A DNA stretch of 64,000 nucleotides from Pseudomonas sp. FP198 (GTDB lineage Bacteria; Pseudomonadota; Gammaproteobacteria; Pseudomonadales; Pseudomonadaceae), in NCBI RefSeq assembly GCF_030687895.1, contig NZ_CP117452.1, forward strand, positions 5,759,501 to 5,823,500, in the 5' to 3' direction. Shown piece after piece: positions 8,508-17,537 of the stretch. The notes beneath the pieces are model-generated. The model saw only the letters and a program-made list of their open reading frames with translations, ran no database searches and was not told where the DNA came from. The position numbers and the translations under genes were made by a program. Numbering within the stretch: position 1 is the stretch's first letter; each line of letters begins with the position of its first letter.

Positions 8508-9959
8508 ATGCTCGAAGTCATCAACGACTTCCTCTCAGGGAAAGTGCTGATCGTGCTCATTGTCGGGCTCGGTGGCTACTTCACGATCCGCTCGCGTTTC
8601 GTCCAGTTCCGTCACTTCTTTCATATGTTCTCGGTGTTCCGGGACAGCCTGAAAAGCAGCACTGACCAGCTCAGCTCCTTCCAGGCCCTGATGCTCAGCC
8701 TTGCCGGCCGTGTCGGCGCGGGCAACATCGCCGGTGTCGGCATCGCCGTGACCCTCGGCGGGCCAGGTGCGGTGTTCTGGATGTGGGTGACCGCGCTGGT
8801 CGGCATGTCCAGCAGCTTCTTCGAGTGCTCCCTCGGCCAGCTCTACAAGCGCTGCGATTCCGAAGGCCAGTTCCGTGGTGGTCCGTCCTACTACATCCAG
8901 CACGGCCTGCAAAAACGCTGGCTGGGCATGATCATGGCGTTCCTGCTGCTGATCACCTTCGGCTTCGCCTTCAACGGCCTGCAAGCCCACGCCGTCACTC
9001 ACTCCCTGAATAACGCCTTCGGCCTCGATACCACCTACACCGGCCTCGGCCTGGCGGTGCTGCTGGGCCTGGTATTCATCGGCGGGATCAAGCGAATCGC
9101 CAAGGTTGCGGACCTGCTGGTACCGGTCAAGACCCTGGCCTACATCGCCGTGACCCTCTACGTGATCGTGCTGCAATTCGAACATGTACCGGGCATGCTG
9201 GCGACGATCGTCAGGAGCGCCTTCGGTCTGGACCAGGCCTTTGGCGGCCTGATCGGCAGCGCCATCGTCATGGGCGTCAAGCGTGGCGTGTTCGCCAACG
9301 AAGCCGGCCTGGGCAGTGCGCCTAACGTGGCCGCCGTGGCGTCGGTGGAGCATCCGGTCGCCCAAGGCGTGGTCCAGGCGTTCAGCGTTTTCCTCGACAC
9401 GTTCGTGATCTGCACCTGCACCGCGCTGCTGATCCTGCTGTCGGGTTTCTACACCCCAGGCTTCGAAGGCGACGGCATTGCCCTGACCCAGAACTCCCTG
9501 GCGGCCGTGGTCGGCGACTGGGGCCGGATATTCATCTCCGTGGCCCTGTCGTTGTTCGTGTTCACCTCGATCCTCTACAACTATTACCTGGGCGAAAACA
9601 ACCTGCGCTTCATGCTGGGTGAAAACCGCAAGGCGCTGATGGCCTATCGCGCCTTGGTCCTGGGACTGATTTTCTGGGGCGCCATCGAGAACCTCGGCAC
9701 CGTGTTCGCGTTCGCCGACATCACCATGACGCTGCTGGCGTTCGTGAACCTGATCGCGCTGTTCCTGCTGTTCAAGGTCGGCATGCGCATCCTGCGCGAC
9801 TATGACGACCAGCGTTCGGCTGGTATCAAGGTTCCGGTCTTCGATTCCAGCAAATTCCCCGACCTGGACCTGGACCGCAAGGCCTGGCCAGCGAACCCGT
9901 CGAACCCCGCCGCTGAATCCGGCAACGCCTCCGCGAGCCTGGCCGCAGCGCAACGCTGA
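8508..9959 (+). CDS. Alanine/glycine:cation symporter family protein (AGCS)
   Basis: A 483-residue inner-membrane carrier of the AGCS family, which couples small neutral amino acid uptake to Na+ or H+. It starts MLEVINDFLSGKVLIVLIVG after a GCGAGGA ribosome binding site. Family landmarks are LAGRVGAGNIAGVGIAVTLGGPG in the first third, the MGVKRGVFANEAGLGSAPN signature in the middle, and about ten hydrophobic helices. An upstream in-frame extension of 57 codons is hydrophilic and unlike the family. It lies between aspA and asparaginase, so transport of alanine or glycine linked to this amino acid cluster is likely. The exact substrate is not proven. Confidence 0.93.
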   Translation: MLEVINDFLSGKVLIVLIVGLGGYFTIRSRFVQFRHFFHMFSVFRDSLKSSTDQLSSFQALMLSLAGRVGAGNIAGVGIAVTLGGPGAVFWMWVTALVGMSSSFFECSLGQLYKRCDSEGQFRGGPSYYIQHGLQKRWLGMIMAFLLLITFGFAFNGLQAHAVTHSLNNAFGLDTTYTGLGLAVLLGLVFIGGIKRIAKVADLLVPVKTLAYIAVTLYVIVLQFEHVPGMLATIVRSAFGLDQAFGGLIGSAIVMGVKRGVFANEAGLGSAPNVAAVASVEHPVAQGVVQAFSVFLDTFVICTCTALLILLSGFYTPGFEGDGIALTQNSLAAVVGDWGRIFISVALSLFVFTSILYNYYLGENNLRFMLGENRKALMAYRALVLGLIFWGAIENLGTVFAFADITMTLLAFVNLIALFLLFKVGMRILRDYDDQRSAGIKVPVFDSSKFPDLDLDRKAWPANPSNPAAESGNASASLAAAQR

Positions 9960-9980
9960 TCAGCAGGTTGTTTGAAAAAA

Positions 9981-10003
9981 CCGGGCGCATCCCCTGCGCC
10001 CGG
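9981..10003. terminator. Strong hairpin between symporter and asparaginase genes
   Basis: A perfect 9 bp stem, CCGGGCGCA/TGCGCCCGG, with a 5 nt loop. The U-tract would lie on the minus strand (six A residues precede it on plus), although both flanking genes are on plus. It may stabilise the symporter mRNA end or only partly terminate. Confidence 0.5.
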
Positions 10004-10090
10004 CGTGACACAACACAAGGTCGGCGTCATGCTCGGCCTTATGTTGCAGCAGCGAGTGAAGCTGCTGTTTTCGTCCTCGGAGAACACCCC

Positions 10091-11095
10091 ATGAATGCCT
10101 CGACCTATCCCGCCGCCCAGCACGTCATGGTGCTCTACACCGGCGGCACCATCGGCATGCAGGCCAGCGCCAACGGCCTGGCCCCGGCATCCGGTTTCGA
10201 AGCGCGGATGCGCGACTACCTGCACAGCCAGCCCGAACTGGTTATCCCGCAATGGCGCTTCCGGGAAATTTCGCCGCTGATCGACAGCGCCAACATGACC
10301 CCGGCCTACTGGCAGCAACTGCGCGAAGCGGTGGTCGATGCCGTCGATGTACAGGGCTGCGACAGTGTCCTGATCCTGCACGGTACCGACACACTGGCCT
10401 ACAGCGCCGCCGCCATGAGTTTCCAGTTGCTCGGCTTGCACGCGCGGGTTTGCTTCACCGGTTCGATGCTGCCCGCCGGCGTGACCGACAGCGACGCCTG
10501 GGAAAACCTCAGTGGCGCGCTGGTCGCCCTCGGCCAAGGCCTGGCACCGGGCGTCCAGCTGTATTTCCACGGTGAACTGCTGGCGCCGACCCGCTGCGCC
10601 AAGGTGCGCAGCTTTGGTCGCCATCCGTTCAAGCGCCTGGAGCGCCAGGGCGGCGGCATCAAGGCCTCGTCGCTGCCGGCGCAGTTGAATTACAACCAGC
10701 CGAAACAGTTGGCAAATGTCGCGGCGTTGCCATTGTTCCCTGGCATTGGCGCCGAGGTTATCGATGGCTTGCTGGGCAGCGGCATCCGGGGCCTGGTCCT
10801 GGAGTGCTACGGCAGCGGCACCGGTCCGAGCGACAACCCGGCCTTCCTCGCCAGCCTGGAACGGGCGCGGGACAACGGCGTGGTGGTCGTGGCGGTCACT
10901 CAATGCCATGAAGGCGGCGTCGAGCTGGACGTCTACGAAGCCGGCAGTCGCTTGCGCGGCGTCGGCGTGCTGTCCGGCGGCGGCATGACCCGCGAGGCTG
11001 CATTCGGCAAGTTGCAGGCGTTGATCGGTGCGGGCTTGCCGGTGGATGAGGTTCGGCGGCTGGTTGAGCTGGATCTTTGTGGGGAGCTGATCTGA
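10091..11095 (+). CDS. ansA: Type I (cytoplasmic) asparaginase
   Basis: A 334-residue asparaginase converting asparagine to aspartate and ammonia. The two catalytic-threonine signatures are present: VLYTGGTIGMQ near residue 13 and ILHGTDTLAYSA near residue 97. There is no signal peptide, which supports a cytoplasmic type I enzyme. Start ATG follows CTCGGAGAACACCCC. An upstream frame to 9968 would run through the hairpin and is rejected. The product, aspartate, is the substrate of AspA encoded upstream. Glutaminase activity cannot be excluded from sequence alone. Confidence 0.92.
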   Translation: MNASTYPAAQHVMVLYTGGTIGMQASANGLAPASGFEARMRDYLHSQPELVIPQWRFREISPLIDSANMTPAYWQQLREAVVDAVDVQGCDSVLILHGTDTLAYSAAAMSFQLLGLHARVCFTGSMLPAGVTDSDAWENLSGALVALGQGLAPGVQLYFHGELLAPTRCAKVRSFGRHPFKRLERQGGGIKASSLPAQLNYNQPKQLANVAALPLFPGIGAEVIDGLLGSGIRGLVLECYGSGTGPSDNPAFLASLERARDNGVVVVAVTQCHEGGVELDVYEAGSRLRGVGVLSGGGMTREAAFGKLQALIGAGLPVDEVRRLVELDLCGELI

Positions 11096-11108
11096 GACCT
11101 TGCAAAAC

Positions 11109-11202
11109 CCTGTGGGAGCGAGCTTGCTCGCGATAGCGTTGTATCAGTCGCATCAGTGGTTATCTGACACACCGGAATCGCGAGCAAGCTCGCTCCCACA
11201 GG
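11109..11202. repeat. Inverted REP pair (REPIN)
   Basis: Facing copies of CTGTGGGAGCGAGCTTGCTC flank a short centre. The pair starts 14 bp after the asparaginase stop and ends shortly before the AraC regulator gene. Confidence 0.95.
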
Positions 11203-11278
11203 TATCGCGTTGAACTTCCGATTTCAACCGGCATACAACTTGCTCCGTCTCCGGTCTTCCCTCGGCTGGAAACGGACC

Positions 11279-12271
11279 ATGCTGCATTCCCACCTCACCA
11301 CGCTCAACGCGGTCTCCCTGGTGCTCAACGCCTTCAGGAACGAAGGCTTGCCCAGTGAAGCGCTTTTGGCCGGCAGCGGTATCAGCATGGCGGACCTGAG
11401 CCGCGCCGACACGCGCATCACCACCAACCAGGAAATGCAGGTCTGCGCCAACGCCGTGGCGCTCAAACGTGACATAGGCCTGGAATTGGGCCGCAACATG
11501 CACGTTTCGTCCTACGGCATGCTCGGCTATGCCCTGCTCACCAGCGCCACCTTAGGTGACGCTTTACGCCTGGCGCTGCGTTACCCGGCGCTATTGGGAA
11601 CACTCTTTGAGCTGACACTGGAAGACGACGGCGAGCACATCTGGCTCAGCGCCAGCGACTATCGGGAAAACCCGGCCCTGGCGGTGTTTAATGCCGAGTT
11701 CTGCATGGTCTCGCTGAGGGTCATCTGCAACGACCTGCTCGGCCATGCGCTCCCCTTGCGGGCGACGCGTTTCGAACACTCGGCACCGGATTATCAGGCA
11801 CGTTATGAGGCCCTGTTCGAGTGCCCCGTGCGTTTTGACAGCATCGACAACGCGTTCGCCTTCGATCGTCACTGGCTTGCGCAGCCCTTGCCACTGGCTG
11901 ATCCCATCACTCACCACGCCATGGCCGAACGCTGCCGCCGGCAGAACACCGAGTTCACCGGCCGGCAGGCCTGGCTGGGACGCATCCGCCACTCGCTCGC
12001 CGAGCAGCTGGATGCCCCGCCAGGCCTGGAAGGCTTGGCCGAACAGATGAACTGCTCGGCGCGCACCCTGCGCCGGCATCTCAAGGACCTGGGCTGCAGC
12101 TACCAGGAATTGCTCGATGAACTGCGCTTCGAACGGGCCAAGCAGATGCTCGGTGAAGATCAATTGCCGATCTACCGGATCGCCGAAATGCTCGGTTTCA
12201 GCGAAACAGCCAGCTTCCGCCACGCATTTGTCCGCTGGAGCGGCGTCGCGCCGAGTCAGTTCAGGCCATGA
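11279..12271 (+). CDS. AraC-family transcriptional regulator with arabinose-type N-terminal domain
   Basis: A 330-residue regulator. Residues about 10-190 form the domain found in OruR/ArgR-like and virulence AraC proteins (LPSEALLAGSGISMADL, LGRNMHVSSYGMLGYALLTS). The last 100 residues carry two helix-turn-helices, with LAEQMNCSARTLRRHLKDLG and IAEMLGFSETASFRHAFVRWSG. The start at 11279 (MLHSHLTTL) follows GGAAACGGACC. A longer frame from 11210 would begin inside the REP-flanking sequence. The next genes concern polyamines, so control of the deacetylase and binding-protein genes is possible, but a REP-type element lies between them. Confidence 0.9.
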   Translation: MLHSHLTTLNAVSLVLNAFRNEGLPSEALLAGSGISMADLSRADTRITTNQEMQVCANAVALKRDIGLELGRNMHVSSYGMLGYALLTSATLGDALRLALRYPALLGTLFELTLEDDGEHIWLSASDYRENPALAVFNAEFCMVSLRVICNDLLGHALPLRATRFEHSAPDYQARYEALFECPVRFDSIDNAFAFDRHWLAQPLPLADPITHHAMAERCRRQNTEFTGRQAWLGRIRHSLAEQLDAPPGLEGLAEQMNCSARTLRRHLKDLGCSYQELLDELRFERAKQMLGEDQLPIYRIAEMLGFSETASFRHAFVRWSGVAPSQFRP

Positions 12272-12279
12272 ACGCAGCC

Positions 12280-12418
12280 CCCCGTGGCGAGGGAGCTTGC
12301 TCCCGCTCGGCGGCGTAGCCGTCGCAAACCGGATAACGCGGTTTATCTGTAGAAGATGCGCTAAGCGTTTTTGGGGCGGCTTCGCCACCCAGCGGGAGCA
12401 AGCTCCCTCGCCACGGGG
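12280..12418. repeat. Inverted repeat pair of a second REP class
   Basis: The arms CCCCGTGGCGAGGGAGCTTG and its reverse complement lie 139 bp apart end to end. A smaller internal stem (GGGGCGGC/GCCACCC) sits beside the right arm. The arm sequence differs from the GTGGGAGCGAGC class but matches the single palindrome at 59630. Confidence 0.9.
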
Positions 12419-12598
12419 TCAGCGGAGTTCTTAATCTCCGGTGTTGCCCCGAACCGGCGCATGCCCGCGCCAACAAGGGGCGATTTACGGTCAACTATTT
12501 TGGCCATTTCGATCCCCTTTTGGCCTCTCCTGCCGTTCTCCCAAACGCGGCGCGCCGCAAGACTGTGGATACCGGATCAGCCCCTGCGGAGAACAAGA

Positions 12599-13630
12599 AT
12601 GCTGACGATCTATTCCGACGATCACCACCTGCACCATGGACGGTGCGAGTTGATGGACGGGCAGCTGATGCCCTGCTTCGAAATGCCCTCCCGCGCCGAT
12701 CATGTGCTGGAGCGGGTCAAGGCCCAGGCGTTGGGGCCGGTGGAGGCGCCACGGGATTTTGGCCTGGCGCCGATACAGCGCATCCACAGTCCGCAATACC
12801 TGGAGTTCTTCAAGGGTGCCTGGGACCGCTGGAGCGAATTCAACCGTGACGGCGACCTGCTGCCTTATACCTGGCCGGCGCGCACCCTGCGCACCGTGAT
12901 CCCGACGAGCCTGCACGGTCAACTCGGTTACTACAGTTTCGACGGCGGCGCCCCGATTACCGCCGGCACCTGGCAGGCCGCCTACAGCGCAGCCCAGGTC
13001 GCCCTCACGGCCCAGGCCGAAATCCAGCATGGTGCCCGCAGTGCCTTCGCGTTGTGCCGGCCACCGGGGCACCACGCCGCCAGCGACTTGATGGGGGGCT
13101 ATTGCTATCTCAACAACGCGGCCATCGCCGCCCAGGCGTTCCTTGACCAGGGCCACCGGAAGGTCGCGATCCTTGATGTCGACTACCACCATGGCAACGG
13201 CACTCAATCGATTTTCTACCAACGCAGCGATGTACTGTTCGCCTCGATTCATGGCCATCCCGAAGCCGAATTCCCGTTCTTCCTGGGCTACGCCGATGAA
13301 CGCGGCGAAGGCGCCGGCACGGGATTCAATTTCAACTACCCGCTGCCCGCCGGTTCCGGCTGGGACAGCTGGAGCGCCGCCCTCGAGCTGGCCTGCGGCG
13401 AGCTCCGGGACTATGACGCCGATGTCATCGTCGTCTCCCTGGGCGTGGACACCTTCAAGGACGACCCGATCTCTCAATTCAAGCTCGACAGTCCGGATTA
13501 CCTGGCGATGGGCAAACGCATCGCGGCGCTCGGCAAACCGACGCTGTTCGTGATGGAGGGTGGTTATGCGGTGACCGAAATCGGCATCAACGCGGTGAAC
13601 GTTCTCGAAGGTTTTCAAAGCGCCCAATGA
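12599..13630 (+). CDS. Histone deacetylase family protein, acetylpolyamine amidohydrolase-like
   Basis: A 343-residue zinc deacetylase of the HDAC/acetylpolyamine amidohydrolase family. Metal and catalytic signatures are intact: CRPPGHHAASDLMGGYCYLN (catalytic His-His pair), DVDYHHGNGTQ (Asp and His metal ligands), GVDTFKDDP (second Asp ligand) and VMEGGYAV (end of the fold). Start ATG follows GCGGAGAACAAG. It is followed with a few bp overlap by a PotF-type polyamine-binding protein. By family knowledge from P. aeruginosa AphA/AphB, deacetylation of acetylputrescine or acetylcadaverine is the best guess. Confidence 0.9.
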   Translation: MLTIYSDDHHLHHGRCELMDGQLMPCFEMPSRADHVLERVKAQALGPVEAPRDFGLAPIQRIHSPQYLEFFKGAWDRWSEFNRDGDLLPYTWPARTLRTVIPTSLHGQLGYYSFDGGAPITAGTWQAAYSAAQVALTAQAEIQHGARSAFALCRPPGHHAASDLMGGYCYLNNAAIAAQAFLDQGHRKVAILDVDYHHGNGTQSIFYQRSDVLFASIHGHPEAEFPFFLGYADERGEGAGTGFNFNYPLPAGSGWDSWSAALELACGELRDYDADVIVVSLGVDTFKDDPISQFKLDSPDYLAMGKRIAALGKPTLFVMEGGYAVTEIGINAVNVLEGFQSAQ

Positions 13631-13641
13631 GGAATATCAGC

Positions 13642-14742
13642 ATGAAAAGACTCAAGCGTCTGATGGCTCCAGCCCTCTGCGCCACGCTGCTGTGCGGCGC
13701 GGCCCAGGCCGAGGAGCGCACCCTGCGTGTCTACAACTGGTTCGACTACATCACGCCCAAGGCCCTGGAAGATTTCAAGGCGCAGCACAGCCAGGTCAAA
13801 CTGGTCTACGACATCTTCGACACCAACGAAGCCCTGGAGGCCAAGCTGCTAACCGGTAACGCCGGCTACGACGTGGTGGTGCCGTCCAATGTGTTCCTGG
13901 CCAAACAGATCGAGGCCGGCGTATTTCAGCCCCTGGACCGCAGCAAATTGCCGAACTGGAACCACCTCGATCCCAAGCTGATGAAGCTGATCGAAGCCAA
14001 CGATCCGGGCAACAAGTTTGCGGTGCCCTACATGTACGGCACCATCCTGATCGGCTTCAACCCGGCCAAGGTCAAGGCCGCGCTGGGCGACAATGCGCCG
14101 GTGGACAGTTGGGACCTGATCTTCAAGGAAGAAAACATCAGCAAGCTCAAGCAGTGCGGCGTGGCCCTGCTCGATTCGCCTTCGGAAATCCTGCCCTTGG
14201 CCCTGCAGCACCTGGGCCTGGATCCCAACAGCAAGAAACCGGCGGACTATGCCAAGGCCGAAGCGCTGCTGATGAAAATCCGGCCGCACATCACCTATTT
14301 TCACTCATCCAAATACATGGCCGACATCGCCAACGGCGACATCTGCGTAGCGGTCGGCTACTCCGGCAGCTTCTCCCAGGCCGCCAACCGCGCCAAGGAG
14401 GCCAAGAACGGCGTGACCGTGGATATGCGCCTGCCCAAGGAAGGCGCGCCGATCTGGTTCGACATGCTGGCCATTCCCAAGGGCGCGAAGAACCCGGACG
14501 ACGCCTACGCCTTCATCGACTATCTGTTGCAGCCGAAGGTGATCGCGCCCGTCAGTGATTTTGTCGGCTACCCGAACCCGAACAAGGACGCCACCGACAT
14601 GGTCGATCCGGCGATCCGCAACAATCCCAACCTGTATCCGACCGAGGCGGCAATGGCGACGCTCTACACGTTGCAACCCTTGCCGAGGGATGCCGAGCGG
14701 GCACGGACGAGGGCCTGGACGCGGATAAAATCCGGTCAGTGA
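13642..14742 (+). CDS. Polyamine ABC transporter periplasmic binding protein (PotF/SpuD-like)
   Basis: A 366-residue periplasmic binding protein. MKRLKRLMAPALCATLLCGA with AQA forms the signal peptide. The mature protein begins EERTLRVYNWFDYITPKALE, the conserved YNWxDYI of PotD/PotF proteins, and later has YMYGTILIGFNP and SGSFSQA. The start at 13642 has GAGGA 8 bp upstream. An ATG at 13627 overlaps the deacetylase stop and is possible. No permease or ATPase gene is adjacent, so it must work with transporter parts encoded elsewhere. The coupling to a deacetylase suggests uptake of (acetyl)polyamines. Confidence 0.92.
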   Translation: MKRLKRLMAPALCATLLCGAAQAEERTLRVYNWFDYITPKALEDFKAQHSQVKLVYDIFDTNEALEAKLLTGNAGYDVVVPSNVFLAKQIEAGVFQPLDRSKLPNWNHLDPKLMKLIEANDPGNKFAVPYMYGTILIGFNPAKVKAALGDNAPVDSWDLIFKEENISKLKQCGVALLDSPSEILPLALQHLGLDPNSKKPADYAKAEALLMKIRPHITYFHSSKYMADIANGDICVAVGYSGSFSQAANRAKEAKNGVTVDMRLPKEGAPIWFDMLAIPKGAKNPDDAYAFIDYLLQPKVIAPVSDFVGYPNPNKDATDMVDPAIRNNPNLYPTEAAMATLYTLQPLPRDAERARTRAWTRIKSGQ

Positions 14743-14785
14743 CGCAGGCTGCAGCCTTGGTACGGGACCCGCCCCTGGTTCCGTA

Positions 14786-16336
14786 TCAGCGGCCTCCCCA
14801 GGCTTTTGCCAAGCTTGCCAGCGCAGCGTCTATCGCCGCAGGCGGCACGGCGGCGAACCCCAGCACCATGCCTGCACGGATTTGGGACGGCGCCGTGGCG
14901 GGCAGCCAATAACTGCTCAGGCCATTGATTTCGACGCCCACGCCGGTGGCCAGGGCAATCAGTTCATGCTCGCGCTCGACGCTCTGCACTGGAACCGTGA
15001 CATGCAGCCCGGCGACCACGGTGGGCATCGCGCCAACGCCTGCGACAGCCTCCGGCCAGCCCGCCAGAAGCGCATCGCGGCGGGCCAGAGCGGCTCGACG
15101 CATACGCCTGATGTGCCGCTGGAAATGTCCAGCGGCCATGAACTCGGCCATCACCGCTTGAGTGCTGACTTCAGAATGGCGCACATCCACCGCCCGACGG
15201 CGGGCGAAGGCATCGACCAGGCCGGGCGGCAACACCAGGTAACCCAGGCGCAACGCCGGGAACGCAACCTTGCCGAACGTCCCGACATACAGGACGCGGC
15301 CTCCACGATCCAGCGCAGCCAAGGGCGCCAGCGGCGCGCCGCTGTAGCGGTACTCGCCGTCATAGTCGTCTTCGACGATCCAGCCGTCGTTGCGCCCGGC
15401 CCAGGCCAGCAGTTCCAGACGCCGTGCCAGACTCATGACCACCCCGGTCGGATATTGATGGGATGGCGTCACGTAAGCCAGCCGACAGTGGTCAAGCGCA
15501 GCCAGCGCTGCACAATCGAGCCCGTCGCTGTCCACCGGCACGCCCCGCACATCGCCACCGGCCACGGCAAACGCATGCCCCGCGGCGCGATAGCCGGGAT
15601 TTTCCACCGCGACGATGTCGCCAGGGTCCACCAGCAACTGTGCACAAAGGCTGATCGCCTGTTGCGCGCCGCTGGTGATCACAATTTGCTCAGCCGAGCA
15701 GTGCAAACCCCGTGAACTACGCAGGTAGGCCGCGACCAGGCCGCGCAGGCGCGCATCGCCTTGGGCATCGCCGTAGCATAACTGCTGCAGGTCCGGTTTT
15801 CGCCAGAACGCCGCGTTCAGCTTGGCCCACACGTCGAAAGGAAACAGATCGAACGCCGGGACACCGACCCGAAACGCTCTAGGCGGTCCGCTCGGGGGCT
15901 GGGCCAAATGATGCTTTTCGACCCGTTCGAGCGCGTTGCTGTGGATAACTTTGCTGGATGGAAACACAGGGGAATCAGGCTGAATTGTGGATAAGGCTGT
16001 GGGTAAGCCTGTTGAAAACCCTGTGGATGGTTTTGTGGATAATTTTCCAGATGGCAACGCCAGCGGTGAAAGTTTCGCCACGTAGGTGCCGTCGCCCACT
16101 CGCCCTTCTATGAAGCCTTCGGCATACAGTTGGTCGTAGGCACGTACCACGCTGTTGCGGGAAATCGACAACGCCGCCGCCAGGTCGCGGCTGGCCGGCA
16201 ACCGTGTGCCGCTGGCCAGGCGTCCGTCCAATACTCGCGCACGCAAGGCTTGATAGAGCTGGCGACTGAGCCCATGGCGGCGGTCCAGCTCGATACCGGC
16301 GGGGTTGAAGGACAATGGCGGTATGGCATCGGGCAT
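14786..16336 (-). CDS. MocR-type transcriptional regulator (GntR HTH fused to aminotransferase fold)
   Basis: A 516-residue PLP-dependent regulator. Residues about 10-85 form the GntR winged helix (RLPASRDLAAALSISRNSVV). Residues about 150-510 are a class I aminotransferase fold, with the PLP-binding lysine in YVGTFGKVAFPALRLGY. The linker at residues 90-135 is unusual. It is rich in Ser/Thr/Pro, with repeats of L-S-T or P-S-T written with rare TTA codons, and these encode DnaA boxes (see 15940-16042). The gene is divergent from the PaiB-like gene, which it likely regulates, probably in response to an amine or vitamin B6 compound. Confidence 0.93.
   Translation of the reverse strand: MPDAIPPLSFNPAGIELDRRHGLSRQLYQALRARVLDGRLASGTRLPASRDLAAALSISRNSVVRAYDQLYAEGFIEGRVGDGTYVAKLSPLALPSGKLSTKPSTGFSTGLPTALSTIQPDSPVFPSSKVIHSNALERVEKHHLAQPPSGPPRAFRVGVPAFDLFPFDVWAKLNAAFWRKPDLQQLCYGDAQGDARLRGLVAAYLRSSRGLHCSAEQIVITSGAQQAISLCAQLLVDPGDIVAVENPGYRAAGHAFAVAGGDVRGVPVDSDGLDCAALAALDHCRLAYVTPSHQYPTGVVMSLARRLELLAWAGRNDGWIVEDDYDGEYRYSGAPLAPLAALDRGGRVLYVGTFGKVAFPALRLGYLVLPPGLVDAFARRRAVDVRHSEVSTQAVMAEFMAAGHFQRHIRRMRRAALARRDALLAGWPEAVAGVGAMPTVVAGLHVTVPVQSVEREHELIALATGVGVEINGLSSYWLPATAPSQIRAGMVLGFAAVPPAAIDAALASLAKAWGGR
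15940..16042 (-). promoter_or_regulatory. Cluster of DnaA boxes inside the MocR coding region
   Basis: On the minus strand perfect TTATCCACA occurs at 16034-16042, 15986-15994 and 15940-15948. TTACCCACA (one mismatch) is at 15998-16006 and CCATCCACA at 16022-16030. All five are in one orientation. Three of the gaps are multiples of 12 bp. The box at 15940 is in a different reading frame from the others, so a protein repeat alone does not explain it. Confidence 0.7.
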
Positions 16337-16381
16337 GGCTGCACCTGAAAATGGACCTGTCGAATTGGCCGGAAGTGGCTC

Positions 16382-16416
16382 TTACAACAGACCAATAGCC
16401 TGCCTACGATGCAGGC
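16382..16416 (+). promoter_or_regulatory. Promoter and dyad upstream of the PaiB-like gene
   Basis: TTACAA (16382-16387) and TACGAT (16405-16410) are 17 bp apart, a fair sigma-70 promoter. The -10 overlaps the dyad GCCTGC-N7-GCAGGC (16398-16416), a candidate operator for the divergent MocR regulator. Confidence 0.5.
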
Positions 16417-16436
16417 AATCGCCAAGGAAAATTTCC

Positions 16437-17078
16437 ATGTACAACCCAAAAGCCTTTGCTGTGGAAGACCTGCCTCACTTGCATCGCATGATGGATGACT
16501 GTCGCCTCGCCGTATTGATTACCCACGGTGAACACGGCTTGCAGGCCAGCCATCTGCCGCTGCTGCTGGACACTCGACAGGGGCCGAACGGAACCCTCCA
16601 TGGACACATGGCTCGCGCCAATCCGCAGTGGCGTGACCTGGAAGCGGGCGCCGAAGCGCTGGTGATATTTGCAGGCGCCGACGCTTACGTCAGTCCGGGT
16701 TTCTACCCCGGCAAGGCCGAGCACGGCAAGGTCGTGCCCACTTGGAATTACCTCGCCGTCCACGCCTATGGCAAGGCCGAGGTGTTCAGCGATCCTCAAC
16801 GGCTGCGCAACCTGGTCGGCGATCTTACTCAGCGCCATGAAAGCGGTCGGGCCGAGCCGTGGAAAGTCGACGACGCCCCGGCGGAATACATCGACAGCAT
16901 GCTCAAGGCCATCGTTGGCTTCGCCCTGCCCATCCAGCGCCTGGAAGGCAAGCGCAAGCTCAGCCAGAACCGTAGCCCCGCGGATGCCGCCGGGGTTCGC
17001 AACGGGCTCGCCGCGAGCCCCGACCCGCAGGACCAGGCACTTGCACGCCTGATGCCTGAACAAATGCCTCAGGAGTGA
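16437..17078 (+). CDS. FMN-binding negative transcriptional regulator, PaiB-like
   Basis: A 213-residue protein of the PaiB family (split-barrel flavin-binding fold). MYNPKAFAVEDLPHLHRMM at the N-terminus, and HGHMARANPQWRDLE with ISPGFYP-type YVSPGFYPGKAEHGKVVPTW further on, are characteristic. PaiB was first described in Bacillus as a repressor of protease synthesis, but many homologues are probably flavin proteins of unknown role. An AAGGAAAATTTCC ribosome binding site supports the start. It lies in one unit with two GNAT acetyltransferases, echoing the Bacillus paiAB pairing of PaiB with an acetyltransferase. Confidence 0.9.
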   Translation: MYNPKAFAVEDLPHLHRMMDDCRLAVLITHGEHGLQASHLPLLLDTRQGPNGTLHGHMARANPQWRDLEAGAEALVIFAGADAYVSPGFYPGKAEHGKVVPTWNYLAVHAYGKAEVFSDPQRLRNLVGDLTQRHESGRAEPWKVDDAPAEYIDSMLKAIVGFALPIQRLEGKRKLSQNRSPADAAGVRNGLAASPDPQDQALARLMPEQMPQE

Positions 17079-17080
17079 AC

Positions 17081-17527
17081 ATGAGCCAGCTTGAGATCCG
17101 CCCTGTCACCGCCGCCGACCACGCCGCCTGGCTGCCGCTATGGCAGGCCTACTTGCGGTTCTACAACACCGAATTGCCGGACGCGGTGTGCCAGAGCACC
17201 TGGCAACGTTTGCTCGACGACCGTGAGCCCACCCATGGCGCGCTCGCCTGGGATAGCGACACGGCGGTGGGCCTGGTGCATTTCATCTACCATCGTTCCA
17301 ACTGGAGCATCGAGAACTCCTGCTATCTTCAGGATCTGCTGGTGGCAGAACACTGCCGAGGCAAGGGCGCAGGTCGCCAGCTCATCGAATTTGTCTACAC
17401 CACCGCCAAGGCCGACGGGTGCTGCAAAGTGCACTGGCTGACCCACGAGACCAACGCGACCGCGATCCAGCTCTACGAGCGCATCGCCGAACGACCTGGC
17501 TACATTCAATTTCGCAAAGCCCTTTAA
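17081..17527 (+). CDS. GNAT family N-acetyltransferase
   Basis: A 148-residue acetyltransferase. The GNAT core is visible as YLQDLLVAEHCRGKGAGRQLIEF, where R-G-K-G-A-G is the acetyl-CoA pyrophosphate loop, followed by HWLTHETNATAIQLYERIAERPGYIQF near the C-terminus. The ATG at 17081 has AGGAG 5 bp before it. This ribosome binding site overlaps the stop of the PaiB-like gene, so translation is coupled. The acceptor substrate is unknown. The PaiA/PaiB parallel suggests a polyamine or small amine. Confidence 0.9.
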   Translation: MSQLEIRPVTAADHAAWLPLWQAYLRFYNTELPDAVCQSTWQRLLDDREPTHGALAWDSDTAVGLVHFIYHRSNWSIENSCYLQDLLVAEHCRGKGAGRQLIEFVYTTAKADGCCKVHWLTHETNATAIQLYERIAERPGYIQFRKAL

Positions 17528-17537
17528 GGAACGCAGC

